Shown: piece by piece, positions 53,314 to 62,871 of the stretch | Layout of the letters: each line of letters opens with the position of its first letter | Numbering within the stretch: the stretch's first letter is position 1 | Assembly (NCBI RefSeq): GCF_025148125.1 | Contig: NZ_CP102267.1 | Coordinates: forward strand, 921,001 to 985,000 | Direction: 5' to 3' | Source: Blautia wexlerae DSM 19850 | Lineage (GTDB): Bacteria > Bacillota > Clostridia > Lachnospirales > Lachnospiraceae | DNA: 64,000 bases | The notes under the pieces: model-generated | What the model saw: the letters and a program-made list of their open reading frames with translations, nothing else | What the model was told of the DNA's origin: nothing | Databases searched by the model: none | Translations under genes and position numbers: made by a program

Positions 53314-54807
53314 ATGCAGGAATGGATGATTGCCATGCTCGTTATCAGCATTATGCTGATCATACGGGACATGGCAAAAACTATTTTAGCAGAAAATCTG
53401 CCGGATACAGAAGAACTGCCGTCTCTGCAGGAGGGCCATCCTCAGAAAGAGAGGGTGGAGAAGTATGCGGCATCTTTTCAGAAACTGGCAGATACTTTCT
53501 ACGGGATGCCTTATCGGAAAGATTATCTGAGCAGCAGGCAGGTTGAGCGGATCATTGAGGATACAAATGCAAAGGTATGCAGCAGATGCTATCAGAGGGA
53601 AATCTGCTGGGGAGAACACAGTCAGGAGCTGGTGAAAGGAGTGGAGGCACTGGTACGTTCCATGGAGAGCGGAAATGAGGAAAATGTCAGAGGCATCCGC
53701 GCTGACTGGACAGGCATATGTCCCCGTTCCGTACAGTATTATGAGACGGTTGCAGAGAATTTTCAGAAAGAAAGGCAGAACCTGATGTGGGATAACCGTA
53801 TGATCGAGAATCGGCTGGCAGTAGCACAGCAGCTTATGGAAGTCTCACATATCATGGAGAACGTAGCCAGTGATCTGTATGACCTGGAGCGAGCAACACC
53901 GCAGTTTGAAGAAGAACTTCGCAAGGGACTGAGAAAGAGCCATGTGATCCTTCGCAGGGCATGGATGATGAATAAGGTGAAAGGACGTAAACAGATTTTT
54001 CTCACTATGCGTGCCAGAAGCGGTCAGTGTATTTCCATGACAGAGATCGCACAGCTTCTTTCAAAATACTGTGAAATTTCCATGGTACCTGTAAATGGGA
54101 GCAGATGTATTGTAAACGGAGAATATCACACCGTACATTTTGCTGAGGATGTAAGCTATCAGGTTCTCTATGGAACAGCCAGGCTTACCAGAGAAGAAGA
54201 GAAGGTTTCCGGAGATAATTATATATGCAGACAGGAAGATGGCGGCAGGTTTGTTATGTGCCTTTCGGATGGCATGGGCTCAGGGATGGAAGCATGCAGG
54301 GAGAGCGAGAAAGTTGTGGAACTTCTGGAACAGTTTATGGAGTCAGGATTTTCTCAGGAAACGGCAGCAAAGATGGTAAATTCCGCTCTGGTGCTCAAAG
54401 GAGAGGAGGGGATGTTTTCTACGGTGGATATCTGCGCAGTGGACCTTTATACAGGAATCTGCAATTTTCTGAAGGCAGGGGCAGCGTCTACATTTATCAA
54501 AAGAGATCACTGGGTGGAATCTATTACTTCTGAAAGTCTGGCCGCAGGGCTTGTACAGCAGATCGATTTTGATACAGCTTCCAGAAAGCTGTACCATGGG
54601 GATTACCTGATCATGATGACAGACGGAGTCCTGGATGCATTGCCGGACCAGAAAGAGGAGGAAACCATGAAAGAAATCATTATGGATGTTCATGAGGAAT
54701 CACCGAAAGATTTCGGCAGGGGAATACTGGAACGGGTGCTGGGATACAGCGATTATCATGCACGGGATGATATGACAGTGCTGGTGGCAGGCGTGTGGAA
54801 AAAATAA
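53314..54807 (+). CDS. spoIIE: SpoIIE-type PP2C phosphatase lacking the multi-span membrane domain
   Basis: 497 residues against about 800 for Bacillus SpoIIE. Only one hydrophobic stretch remains at the N-terminus (MIAMLVISIMLII). The central region (CSRCYQREICWGE) and C-terminal PP2C domain (SGDNYICR, CLSDGMGSG, DDMTVLVAGVW) match SpoIIE, which dephosphorylates SpoIIAA to activate sigma-F. The place between divIC and tilS is that of spoIIE. The ten-helix domain that localises the enzyme to the septum is absent, with no in-frame remnant in 53128-53313. GGGGAGGGGAG precedes the ATG. Confidence 0.85.
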   Translation: MQEWMIAMLVISIMLIIRDMAKTILAENLPDTEELPSLQEGHPQKERVEKYAASFQKLADTFYGMPYRKDYLSSRQVERIIEDTNAKVCSRCYQREICWGEHSQELVKGVEALVRSMESGNEENVRGIRADWTGICPRSVQYYETVAENFQKERQNLMWDNRMIENRLAVAQQLMEVSHIMENVASDLYDLERATPQFEEELRKGLRKSHVILRRAWMMNKVKGRKQIFLTMRARSGQCISMTEIAQLLSKYCEISMVPVNGSRCIVNGEYHTVHFAEDVSYQVLYGTARLTREEEKVSGDNYICRQEDGGRFVMCLSDGMGSGMEACRESEKVVELLEQFMESGFSQETAAKMVNSALVLKGEEGMFSTVDICAVDLYTGICNFLKAGAASTFIKRDHWVESITSESLAAGLVQQIDFDTASRKLYHGDYLIMMTDGVLDALPDQKEEETMKEIIMDVHEESPKDFGRGILERVLGYSDYHARDDMTVLVAGVWKK

Positions 54808-54847
54808 TGCTGCGGATACTAAAATAGAAAAGGAAATCAGGATAAAA

Positions 54848-56305
54848 ATGGAAAGAGAAGTTCTTGCTTATATAAAGCAAAACAGGATGATCGGAAAAAA
54901 TGAGGTGGTTCTGGCAGGAGTGTCCGGCGGAAGTGACTCTATGGTAATGCTTCACATTTTAAAGGAACTTCAGGTAAAACTGGATTTTACACTGAGAGTG
55001 GTTCATGTACATCATGGAATACGTGGAAAGGAAGCGGACAGAGACCAAAGCTTTGTGGAAAACATATGCCGGAAGTGGCAGATTCCATGTACTGTTTATT
55101 GTTATGATGTTCCGGGATTGAGCCGGGAGTGGAAGCTGGGCGAGGAAGAGACGGGAAGGATTGTAAGAAAAGAAGCTTTTCAGAGGGAAGCTGCCGTCTG
55201 TGGGAGAAAGGACAGCGAGATAAAAATTGCATTAGCGCATAATCAGGAGGATCTTGCGGAAACTATGCTTCATAATCTGTGCAGAGGAACAGGTCTGCGG
55301 GGACTATGCACCATGCGCCCTGCAGACGGAGAGATTATCCGCCCGATTCTGTGTTTAAGCCGGGACAAAATTGCAGAGTATCTGAAAGAAAAGAAGATTT
55401 CTCATATTCAGGACAGCACCAATCTGTCAGATGAATATACCAGAAACCGAATCAGACATCATATTCTTCCTATGTTGGAACAGCAGGTTAATGGAAAGGC
55501 AGCGGCACATATGGCAGAGACTGCGGCAAGGATTTCCCAGGCAGAGGAATATCTTACGCAGCAGAGCTGCCTGGTGTTGAGCGAGTTTCAGAAAGATAAG
55601 GGATATTACTTTACTGAAAAATTTTTTACGGAGCCTCAGATCATTCAGGTTTATGCATTACAACAGGCGATGGAACAGCTGGCAGGCAGACGGAAGGATC
55701 TGGCAGCTGTTCACTATGAGAAGGTTCTGGAACTTTATGAAATGCAGACCGGAAGACGGATCAGCCTTCCTTATCACATGGAAGCCAGAAGAGATTATGA
55801 AGGAGTAAGACTTTGCCGGTGCGGAGAGGAGAAGTCAGCAGGGATGATCGGTGAAAAGCATGAAGGTTCAGATATCCAAAACGGAAAAACAGTTTGCGGA
55901 AAAGATATATCAGACGGGGAATGGAAAATCAGAATTCCGGGGACTGTGACCAGTCCGCTGGGAATTTTTTCGGCAGAAATATTTTTGTATGAAGGTCAGA
56001 AGATTGAAGAAAAAAAGTATACGAAATGGATGGATTATGATAAAATAGAAAAGAATCCGTATATTCGCACCAGACGGACAGGAGATTATATGGTTATCAA
56101 TGCGCAGGGGAACACAAAGAAGCTGAACCGCTGTATGATCGATGAGAAAATCCCGTCGGAATACAGAGACAGCATTCCGCTGATCGCATGTGGAAAAGAA
56201 ATCCTCTGGATGGTGGGAAGCAGGATGAATGAGAGGTATAAAATTAACCCCCAAACCAGGAAGGTGTTAGTATTAAATTACCAAGGAGGAAACGAAAATG
56301 AGTGA
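54848..56305 (+). CDS. tilS: tRNA(Ile)-lysidine synthase
   Basis: 485 residues. The PP-loop SGGSDSMVMLHIL, VHVHHGIRG and AHNQEDLAETMLHNLCRGTG form the N-type ATPase domain, followed by substrate domains and the TilS C-terminal domain (RTRRTGDYMV, then WMVGSRMNERYKI). It attaches lysine to C34 of the CAU anticodon so the tRNA reads AUA. Its last eight bases overlap hpt. tilS-hpt-ftsH order is conserved in Firmicutes. Confidence 0.93.
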   Translation: MEREVLAYIKQNRMIGKNEVVLAGVSGGSDSMVMLHILKELQVKLDFTLRVVHVHHGIRGKEADRDQSFVENICRKWQIPCTVYCYDVPGLSREWKLGEEETGRIVRKEAFQREAAVCGRKDSEIKIALAHNQEDLAETMLHNLCRGTGLRGLCTMRPADGEIIRPILCLSRDKIAEYLKEKKISHIQDSTNLSDEYTRNRIRHHILPMLEQQVNGKAAAHMAETAARISQAEEYLTQQSCLVLSEFQKDKGYYFTEKFFTEPQIIQVYALQQAMEQLAGRRKDLAAVHYEKVLELYEMQTGRRISLPYHMEARRDYEGVRLCRCGEEKSAGMIGEKHEGSDIQNGKTVCGKDISDGEWKIRIPGTVTSPLGIFSAEIFLYEGQKIEEKKYTKWMDYDKIEKNPYIRTRRTGDYMVINAQGNTKKLNRCMIDEKIPSEYRDSIPLIACGKEILWMVGSRMNERYKINPQTRKVLVLNYQGGNENE

Positions 56306-56828
56306 GAAAATCAAAGTTTTACTCAGCGAAGAGGAAGTAGATTCCCGTATTAAGCAGATCGCAGCAAAGATCAGCAAGGATTATGCAGGCAAGGAAATCC
56401 ATTTAATCTGTGTATTAAAAGGTGGTGTATTCTTTACCTGTGAACTTGCAAAGAGAATCACAGTGCCGGTTTCTCTTGACTTTATGTCTGTATCCAGCTA
56501 TGGTGATGACACCAAATCCAGCGGTGTTGTAAAGATCGTCAAAGACCTTGACCAGCCACTGGAGGGCAAAGATGTTCTGATCGTAGAGGATATCATTGAC
56601 TCAGGAAGAACGTTAAGCTATCTTATTGAGATCCTGAAGCAGAGAAATCCAAACAGCATCCGTCTGTGTACATTGCTGGACAAACCGGAGCGAAGAGTCA
56701 GAGATGTAAGAGTTGATTACTGCTGCTTTAACATCCCGGATGAATTTGTAGTAGGCTATGGTCTGGACTATGCACAGAAATACAGGAATCTTCCATTCAT
56801 CGGAGTAGTGGAACTGGGGGAAGACTGA
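56298..56828 (+). CDS. hpt: Hypoxanthine phosphoribosyltransferase
   Basis: 176 residues. The PRPP-binding motif is VLIVEDIIDSGRTL; CVLKGGVFFTCELA and SLDFMSVSSYGD are typical. It salvages hypoxanthine (and guanine) to the nucleotide with PRPP. AAGGAGG precedes the ATG, inside the tilS end. Together with the nucleobase and nucleoside importers elsewhere in the window it gives a purine salvage route. Confidence 0.95.
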   Translation: MSEKIKVLLSEEEVDSRIKQIAAKISKDYAGKEIHLICVLKGGVFFTCELAKRITVPVSLDFMSVSSYGDDTKSSGVVKIVKDLDQPLEGKDVLIVEDIIDSGRTLSYLIEILKQRNPNSIRLCTLLDKPERRVRDVRVDYCCFNIPDEFVVGYGLDYAQKYRNLPFIGVVELGED

Positions 56829-56844
56829 AAGGAGATTTAAGTAA

Positions 56845-58698
56845 GTGAATAAACAGCCAAGCAGAATTGGTCTGTATCTGGTGCTGGTCATTGCGCTGGT
56901 AGCCGGTTATTTTTATCTGAATAATCAGGTGGTTTCCCAGAGCAATTACACGCAGAAGCAGCTGGAGCAGGCTCTTGAAGACAACAAGGTGGTTGATGCG
57001 ACAATTCAGCAGAACAGAGAAGTGCCTACAGGTTCTGTGATCGTAGATACTACTGACTCTGGTCAGAAGAAGGTTTATGTGACAGATGTCAATCAGGCAA
57101 TCGAACTGCTGAATAAATATGATATTGATATTACAACCCAGGATGTACCCGGAGACAATGTATTTCTGACAACCTTGCTTCCGGTTCTTCTCACAGGTGC
57201 CCTTGTGATCTTTCTGATCATGATGATGAACCGCCAGATGGCAGGTGGCGGTGGCGGCGGAAATGCAAAGATGATGAATTTCGGCAAGAGCCGCGCAAGA
57301 ATGTCATCTCCGGATGATAATAAGAAAGTTACCTTTGACAAGGTAGCAGGTCTGCAGGAGGAGAAGGAAGATCTGGCAGAGGTGGTAGATTTCCTGAAAT
57401 CCCCACAGAAATATACAAAAGTAGGCGCAAGGATCCCGAAAGGTGTGCTGCTTGTGGGACCTCCCGGAACAGGTAAGACACTTTTGGCAAAGGCAGTGGC
57501 AGGAGAAGCGGGAGTTCCGTTTTTCTCTATTTCCGGTTCTGACTTTGTGGAAATGTTTGTGGGTGTAGGTGCATCACGTGTGCGTGATCTTTTTGAAGAA
57601 GGCAAACGCCATGCACCATGTATTATTTTCATTGATGAGATCGATGCGGTTGCAAGGCAGCGTGGAACCGGTATGGGCGGTGGACATGATGAGAGAGAGC
57701 AGACGCTGAACCAGCTTCTGGTAGAGATGGATGGCTTTGGTGTGAATGAAGGGATCATTGTGATGGCAGCGACGAACCGCGTGGATATCCTGGATCCTGC
57801 AATCCTTCGTCCGGGACGTTTTGACCGTAAGGTTGCAGTGGGACGTCCGGATGTGAAGGGAAGAGAAGAGATCCTCCGCGTTCATGCCAAGGATAAACCT
57901 CTTGGTGAGGATGTAGATCTGACTCAGATTGCCAGAACAACAGCAGGATTTACAGGTGCAGACCTGGAGAATCTTCTGAATGAAGCTGCCATTGAAGCTG
58001 CAAGACGGGGAAGGGGATTTATCCTTCAGTCTGATATCAAAGGTGCCTTTATCAAAGTAGGTATCGGTGCAGAGAAGAAGAGTAAGGTGATCTCTGAGAA
58101 AGAGAAAAAGATCACTGCGTATCATGAATCCGGACATGCGATCCTGTTTCATGTACTTCCGGATATGGATCCTGTCTATACGATTTCCATTATCCCGACA
58201 GGAATGGGAGCAGCAGGTTACACCATGCCTCTTCCGGATAATGATGAGATGTTTAATACCAAAGGAAAAATGCTTCAGGATATTATGACACTGTTAGGCG
58301 GGCGCATAGCAGAGGAAATTATCTTCGGAGATATTACGACTGGTGCATCCAATGACATCAAACGTGCAACTGCGACAGCCAGAAGTATGGTTATGAAATA
58401 CGGAATGTCTGATAAACTTGGTCTTATCTGTTATGGTGATGACGATGACGAGGTATTTATCGGCAGAGATTTGGCTCATACCAGAAGTTACAGCGAGGAT
58501 GTTGCCAAGTCCATTGATGAAGAAATCCGCCGTATTATCAGTGAATGTCATGATCAGGCAAAGAAGATCATTCTGGAACATGAGGATGTTCTGCACAAGT
58601 GTGCAAGTCTTCTCCTCGAGAAGGAAAAGGTGCACAGAGACGAATTTGAAGCACTTTTTACAACAGAAAATCCGGAAACAGAAAACAACAGTATATAA
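56845..58698 (+). CDS. ftsH: ATP-dependent zinc metalloprotease FtsH
   Basis: 617 residues with a GTG start set by AAGGAG at 56829-56834. Two membrane helices (about residues 6-25 and 108-130) flank an external domain. The AAA domain has Walker A GPPGTGKT, Walker B IIFIDEID and an SRH region, and the protease domain has HESGH as the zinc site. It degrades misfolded membrane and regulatory proteins. It is the last gene of the sporulation/division block. Confidence 0.96.
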   Translation: MNKQPSRIGLYLVLVIALVAGYFYLNNQVVSQSNYTQKQLEQALEDNKVVDATIQQNREVPTGSVIVDTTDSGQKKVYVTDVNQAIELLNKYDIDITTQDVPGDNVFLTTLLPVLLTGALVIFLIMMMNRQMAGGGGGGNAKMMNFGKSRARMSSPDDNKKVTFDKVAGLQEEKEDLAEVVDFLKSPQKYTKVGARIPKGVLLVGPPGTGKTLLAKAVAGEAGVPFFSISGSDFVEMFVGVGASRVRDLFEEGKRHAPCIIFIDEIDAVARQRGTGMGGGHDEREQTLNQLLVEMDGFGVNEGIIVMAATNRVDILDPAILRPGRFDRKVAVGRPDVKGREEILRVHAKDKPLGEDVDLTQIARTTAGFTGADLENLLNEAAIEAARRGRGFILQSDIKGAFIKVGIGAEKKSKVISEKEKKITAYHESGHAILFHVLPDMDPVYTISIIPTGMGAAGYTMPLPDNDEMFNTKGKMLQDIMTLLGGRIAEEIIFGDITTGASNDIKRATATARSMVMKYGMSDKLGLICYGDDDDEVFIGRDLAHTRSYSEDVAKSIDEEIRRIISECHDQAKKIILEHEDVLHKCASLLLEKEKVHRDEFEALFTTENPETENNSI

Positions 58699-58836
58699 TG
58701 TATACAAAAAAGTGTGCCAAATTTTGTGAAGTTTGTGCACACTTTTCTCTTGCCTCATGGTATTATATAAACCGTAAAAACCCCCCAATACATTATATAG
58801 TTTTTGCTACACCCCATAAGAAGAAATACCTTCTCC

Positions 58837-58867
58837 AAAAAGGCCAGCTTATCCCGCTGGCTTTTTT
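58837..58867 (+). terminator. Terminator of ftsH
   Basis: AAAAAGGCCAGC and GCTGGCTTTTTT pair with a T run. The rest of 58699-59014 holds only a CATTACTGTTCACG fragment of a family 2 end near 58887. Confidence 0.85.
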
Positions 58868-59014
58868 ACTGTCTTAAAATATCATTACTGTTCACGTTAT
58901 TTTCAGCAATGAAATATCTGCTTCGCCGGAATCCGGCAGTCCGAAATACTGTGACAGAATGAATGGTTGTGCAGAATCACTGGATATCTAAATATTTTTG
59001 GGAAAAACAGATGG

Positions 59015-59043
59015 TTGTCAGATGGTTTATTTTAGGATAAAAT
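59015..59043 (+). promoter_or_regulatory. Promoter of the GH13 gene
   Basis: TTGTCA and TAAAAT are 17 bases apart. The predicted transcript start, near 59050, decides the translation start of the following gene. Confidence 0.68.
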
Positions 59044-59079
59044 AATAAAATGATAAATGACAGAGAGGACTGGACGGAA

Positions 59080-61185
59080 ATGGAATATGAAAAAGCAGAT
59101 ATAAAAAAAAGAATGCAGTACATCCTGAATATGCGTCCTGTGTTTAATAAAGAGGCGCTTTTCAGTGACGGAACAGAATATTACAGAACACCTGCAGAAC
59201 CAAAGGCAGGAGATACAGTAACGATCAAATTCCGTACCCAGAGAAATAATGTGGATTCTGTATATCTGGTAAGCCAGGAGCAGCGTGTGCAGATGGAGAT
59301 TTGCGGGACAGAGAACGGATTTGATTATTATTCTGCCCAGGTGACGATTGGAGAGGACATCTTCCGTTATTATTTTGAGATACAGTATGGATGGGTAACC
59401 TGTTATTACAATAATCAGGGAGTCTGTATGAAACATGAGGGCAGGATGGATTTTGAGATTTATCCGGGCTTTGATACTCCAAGGTGGGCCAAAGGTGCGG
59501 TAATGTACCAGATTTATGTAGACCGTTTTCTTAACGGAGATCCTACCAATGATGTTGTGACCGGAGAATATCATTATATTGGAGATAAGAGTGTACAGGT
59601 AGAACAGTGGAATAAGATTCCGGCAGTGATGGGTGTGCGTGAATTTTACGGCGGTGACCTGCAGGGAATTATGAACAAACTGGATTATCTGCAGGATCTG
59701 GGAGTCGAGGTTATTTATTTAAATCCGATTTTTGTTTCTCCAAGTAATCATAAGTATGACTGTCAGGATTATGATTATGTGGATCCACATTACGGCAGGA
59801 TTGTAGAAGATTGTAATAAGGGAATCCTTCTTGGAGACGACGATGATAATTCCCATGCATGGAAATATATCAAACGTGTGACAGATAAGAAGAATCTGGA
59901 AGCAAGTAATGAGCTTTTTGCGAAACTGACAGCAGAGATCCACAGAAGAGGAATGAAGATCATTCTGGATGGTGTGTTCAATCACTGCGGTTCTTTTAAT
60001 AAGTGGATGGACAGAGAACGTATTTATGAGAATCAGGAAGGATATCCGAAAGGAGCTTATGTTTCTGCGGATAGTCCCTATCGTAATTTCTTTTCCTTTA
60101 ATGATCCTAATGCATGGCCATATAACACCTCCTATGATGGATGGTGGGCACACGATACACTGCCTAAATTAAATTATGAGGGTTCCAGAGAACTTTATGA
60201 TTATATTCTTCGTGTTGGACAGAAATGGGTATCTGCTCCTTATAATGTAGACGGTTGGAGACTGGATGTGGCGGCGGATCTGGGACACAGCAATGATTTT
60301 AACCATCAGTTCTGGAAAGATTTCCGGAAGGCAGTGAAAGCTGCCAATCCAAATGCCATTATCCTGGCAGAGCATTACGGTAATCCGGAAGGCTGGCTGA
60401 AAGGTGATGAATGGGATACAGTCATGAACTATGACGCATTTATGGAGCCGCTGACCTGGTTCCTGACAGGTATGGAGAAGCACAGCGACGAGTATCGTGA
60501 AGACCTGTTAGGAAACAGTGAGGCTTTTATCGGAGCTATGAAAACGCACATGAGAGCGCTTCATATGTCTGCACTTCAGACAGCCATGAATGAATTGTCA
60601 AATCATGACCATTCCAGATTCCTGACCAGAACCAATCACAGGGTAGGACGAATTTCCTATGCAGGTCCGGAGGCGGCATCTGAGGGAGTAAATCCGGCAG
60701 TTATGCGTGAGGCGGTTACCATCCAGATGACCTGGCCGGGCGCACCGACTGTATATTACGGAGATGAGGCAGGACTCTGTGGATTCACAGATCCGGATAA
60801 CAGACGTACTTATCCCTGGGGACGTGAGGATTATCAGATGATCGACTTCCACAGGGTAATGATCCGTATCCATAAGAAATATGAAGTGTTAAAAACGGGA
60901 TCACTGGGATTTCTCTGGAATGATTATCAGGGACTTTGTTATGCGAGATTTTCTCATGATGAACAGATAATTGTGATCGTAAATAATCAGGAAGAAGGCA
61001 GGGAAGTGGAGATACGGTTAGAACAGGCAGGAATCAGCCGTCTGGAAGATACAAAGCTGAAACGTGTTGTCATGACATCTGCAGTGGGATTTACGGAAGA
61101 ATGTAAAGAATACACAGCAGCAGCCGGAATTCTGAAGATCACAATGCCGGCATTTGGCGCAGTGGTCTTACATCATAAAAATTAA
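59080..61185 (+). CDS. Glycoside hydrolase family 13 protein (neopullulanase/cyclomaltodextrinase-like)
   Basis: 701 residues. The ATG at 59080 is chosen because an in-frame ATG at 59050 falls on the predicted transcript start, while 59080 has GAGAGGAC upstream. An N-terminal CBM34-like beta domain precedes the GH13 barrel. Catalytic residues are Asp396 in GWRLDVAAD, Glu431 in ILAEHYGN and Asp510 in SNHDHSRF; DGVFNHCG is region I. There is no signal peptide, so it likely degrades maltodextrins or cyclodextrins in the cytoplasm. Exact specificity is not clear. Confidence 0.9.
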   Translation: MEYEKADIKKRMQYILNMRPVFNKEALFSDGTEYYRTPAEPKAGDTVTIKFRTQRNNVDSVYLVSQEQRVQMEICGTENGFDYYSAQVTIGEDIFRYYFEIQYGWVTCYYNNQGVCMKHEGRMDFEIYPGFDTPRWAKGAVMYQIYVDRFLNGDPTNDVVTGEYHYIGDKSVQVEQWNKIPAVMGVREFYGGDLQGIMNKLDYLQDLGVEVIYLNPIFVSPSNHKYDCQDYDYVDPHYGRIVEDCNKGILLGDDDDNSHAWKYIKRVTDKKNLEASNELFAKLTAEIHRRGMKIILDGVFNHCGSFNKWMDRERIYENQEGYPKGAYVSADSPYRNFFSFNDPNAWPYNTSYDGWWAHDTLPKLNYEGSRELYDYILRVGQKWVSAPYNVDGWRLDVAADLGHSNDFNHQFWKDFRKAVKAANPNAIILAEHYGNPEGWLKGDEWDTVMNYDAFMEPLTWFLTGMEKHSDEYREDLLGNSEAFIGAMKTHMRALHMSALQTAMNELSNHDHSRFLTRTNHRVGRISYAGPEAASEGVNPAVMREAVTIQMTWPGAPTVYYGDEAGLCGFTDPDNRRTYPWGREDYQMIDFHRVMIRIHKKYEVLKTGSLGFLWNDYQGLCYARFSHDEQIIVIVNNQEEGREVEIRLEQAGISRLEDTKLKRVVMTSAVGFTEECKEYTAAAGILKITMPAFGAVVLHHKN

Positions 61186-61224
61186 CAAAATGCGAAGCGG
61201 ATGATCTTATCCGCCTGACCCGGA

Positions 61225-61260
61225 CGGCAGCCTCTTGCGGAAGAAGGGGCTGCCGCTTTA
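61225..61260 (+). terminator. Terminator of the GH13 gene
   Basis: CGGCAGCC and GGCTGCCG pair around CTCTTGCGGAAGAAGG, then CTTTATAA; the T run is weak. Confidence 0.55.
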
Positions 61261-61268
61261 TAATATAA

Positions 61269-61300
61269 CAAAAAAAGATCCAGACAAATGTCTGAACCTT
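61269..61300 (-). terminator. Terminator of tRNA-Tyr
   Basis: On the minus strand AGGTTCAGA and TCTGGATCT pair with two G-U pairs and run into TTTTTT. Confidence 0.7.
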
Positions 61301-61304
61301 TTGA

Positions 61305-61386
61305 TGGATGGAGAAGGATTCGAACCTTCGAAAGCGTTGCTAACAGATTTACAGTCTGCCCCCTTTGGCCACTCGGGAATCCATCC
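61305..61386 (-). tRNA. tRNA-Tyr (GUA anticodon)
   Basis: 82 bases, class II with a long variable arm. Acceptor arms are GGATGGA and TCCATCC with discriminator A. The anticodon stem-loop CAGACTGTAAATCTG gives GUA, and the T-loop is GGTTCGAATCC. CCA is not encoded (ATCA follows), so Cca must add it. It stands alone on the minus strand between the GH13 and fba genes. The rest of 61387-61532 shows no gene. Confidence 0.95.
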
Positions 61387-61532
61387 TTAAACCGAAACTT
61401 ATTATATATGAAATATTTAAATAATGCAAGCACTTTTTTATAAATTGCAGAAAATTATTATATATTGTGTATTGCCGGACTTTTTTGCATATCTTCCGGG
61501 GAATTTTGTTTGTTATTTTTTTGGCAAAAGAG

Positions 61533-61561
61533 TAGACGAAAAAGCAGAAATCTGGTAATAT
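61533..61561 (+). promoter_or_regulatory. Possible promoter of fba
   Basis: TAGACG and TAATAT are 17 bases apart; a weak match for such a highly expressed gene, so another site may be used. Confidence 0.4.
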
Positions 61562-61654
61562 AACCATATCTGGATATAGATGTAATTCCATATCGGAGAT
61601 TGATTAGGGTAACTGAGAATGAACACAGTTACTACAGATTAGGAGGAATTTATC

Positions 61655-62518
61655 ATGTTAGTAAATGCAACAGAAATGCTGAAAAAAGCAAAAGCAGGTC
61701 ATTATGCAGTTGGACAGTTCAACATCAACAACCTTGAGTGGACAAAGGCTATTCTTTTAACAGCTCAGGAACTGAACTCTCCTGTAATCCTTGGTGTATC
61801 CGAAGGTGCTGGTAAATATATGACAGGTTATAAAACAGTTGTTGGTATGGTTAACGGAATGATGGAAGAACTGAACATCACTGTTCCTGTAGCTCTTCAC
61901 CTTGACCACGGCAGCTATGAAGGATGCTTAAAATGCGTTGAAGCAGGCTTCTCATCCATCATGTTCGACGGATCTCATTACCCGATCGAAGAAAACGTTG
62001 CAAAAACTAAAGAACTGGTTAAGATCGTTGCTGAACACGGAATGTCTCTGGAAGCAGAAGTTGGCTCCATCGGTGGTGAAGAAGACGGTGTTGTAGGAAT
62101 GGGCGAATGCGCAGATCCTAAGGAATGCAAGATGATCGCAGACCTTGGTATTGATTTCCTTGCAGCAGGTATCGGTAACATCCATGGAAAATATCCGGCT
62201 AACTGGAAAGGCTTAAGCTTTGAGACTCTGGATGCTATCCAGAAACTGACAGGAGAGATGCCTCTGGTACTTCACGGTGGCACAGGTATCCCGGCAGATA
62301 TGATCAAGAAAGCTATCGACCTTGGCGTATCCAAAATCAATGTAAACACAGAATGCCAGCTTTCTTTCGCAGCAGCTACACGTAAATACATCGAAGAAGG
62401 AAAAGATCAGCAGGGTAAAGGATACGATCCTCGTAAACTTCTTGCACCTGGCTTCGAAGCAATCAAAGCTACTGTTAAGGAAAAAATGGAATTATTCGGA
62501 TCAGTTAACAAAGCCTGA
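61655..62518 (+). CDS. fba: Fructose-bisphosphate aldolase, class II
   Basis: 287 residues. Zinc and substrate motifs are HLDHGSYEGC, FDGSHYP, EAEVGSIGGEEDG, GNIHGKYP and LHGGTGIP. It splits fructose 1,6-bisphosphate to dihydroxyacetone phosphate and glyceraldehyde 3-phosphate. TTAGGAGG precedes the ATG. Codon choice is strongly biased, as expected for a major glycolytic protein. It has its own terminator. Confidence 0.96.
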   Translation: MLVNATEMLKKAKAGHYAVGQFNINNLEWTKAILLTAQELNSPVILGVSEGAGKYMTGYKTVVGMVNGMMEELNITVPVALHLDHGSYEGCLKCVEAGFSSIMFDGSHYPIEENVAKTKELVKIVAEHGMSLEAEVGSIGGEEDGVVGMGECADPKECKMIADLGIDFLAAGIGNIHGKYPANWKGLSFETLDAIQKLTGEMPLVLHGGTGIPADMIKKAIDLGVSKINVNTECQLSFAAATRKYIEEGKDQQGKGYDPRKLLAPGFEAIKATVKEKMELFGSVNKA

Positions 62519-62534
62519 TGATAACCTCATAAGT

Positions 62535-62570
62535 AAAAAATCCCGCATCCTTGTGATGTGGGATTTTTTT
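62535..62570 (+). terminator. Terminator of fba
   Basis: AAAAAATCCCGCATC and GATGTGGGATTTTTTT pair with one G-T and a long T run. Confidence 0.92.
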
Positions 62571-62684
62571 ATGGACTCAAAAACCTGATGGGCTACGACA
62601 ACCGAATTCGGACAAAATATACCGCAAAGTGGGGCGTGCAGATTGCAGGAATGATTTTTCAGACACGCTCTAAAGTAACAGGCG

Positions 62685-62788
62685 GTTGCTGTTCACACAC
62701 CACTATCCCGCGAGGTGTTTTGGCATGAACATGCCAAAATCCCGAGACATACAAGCCAAAATTCCATTGCCGCAGGCAATCTGCATTT
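62685..62788. repeat. Family 2 modular repeat, truncated copy
   Basis: GTTGCTGTTCAC end, TATCCCGCGAGGTG, TTTTGGCAT/ATGCCAAAA hairpin, then GCCAAAATTCCATTGCCGC with only the GGCAAT part of its partner arm. The closing GTGAACAGTAAC end is missing. Confidence 0.82.
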
Positions 62789-62816
62789 TACAAATTGATT
62801 TTTATCTCTCTATATA
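62787..62816 (+). promoter_or_regulatory. Possible promoter of the L,D-transpeptidase gene
   Basis: TTTACA and TATATA are 18 bases apart; the -35 begins where the truncated family 2 repeat stops. Confidence 0.4.
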
Positions 62817-62871
62817 ATAAAATAATTGCAGATATCTAAAATAAGGTGAAAGGAAGTAGCAGAACAAAGGA

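Noticed and set aside
53220..53546. 108-codon frame before and inside spoIIE
   Set aside because: It overlaps the better supported spoIIE frame and has no family features. It was checked as a possible frameshifted N-terminal part, but it has no membrane helices.
59050..59079. Earlier in-frame ATG for the GH13 gene
   Set aside because: It falls at the predicted transcript start, leaving no leader, while the ATG at 59080 has GAGAGGAC upstream.
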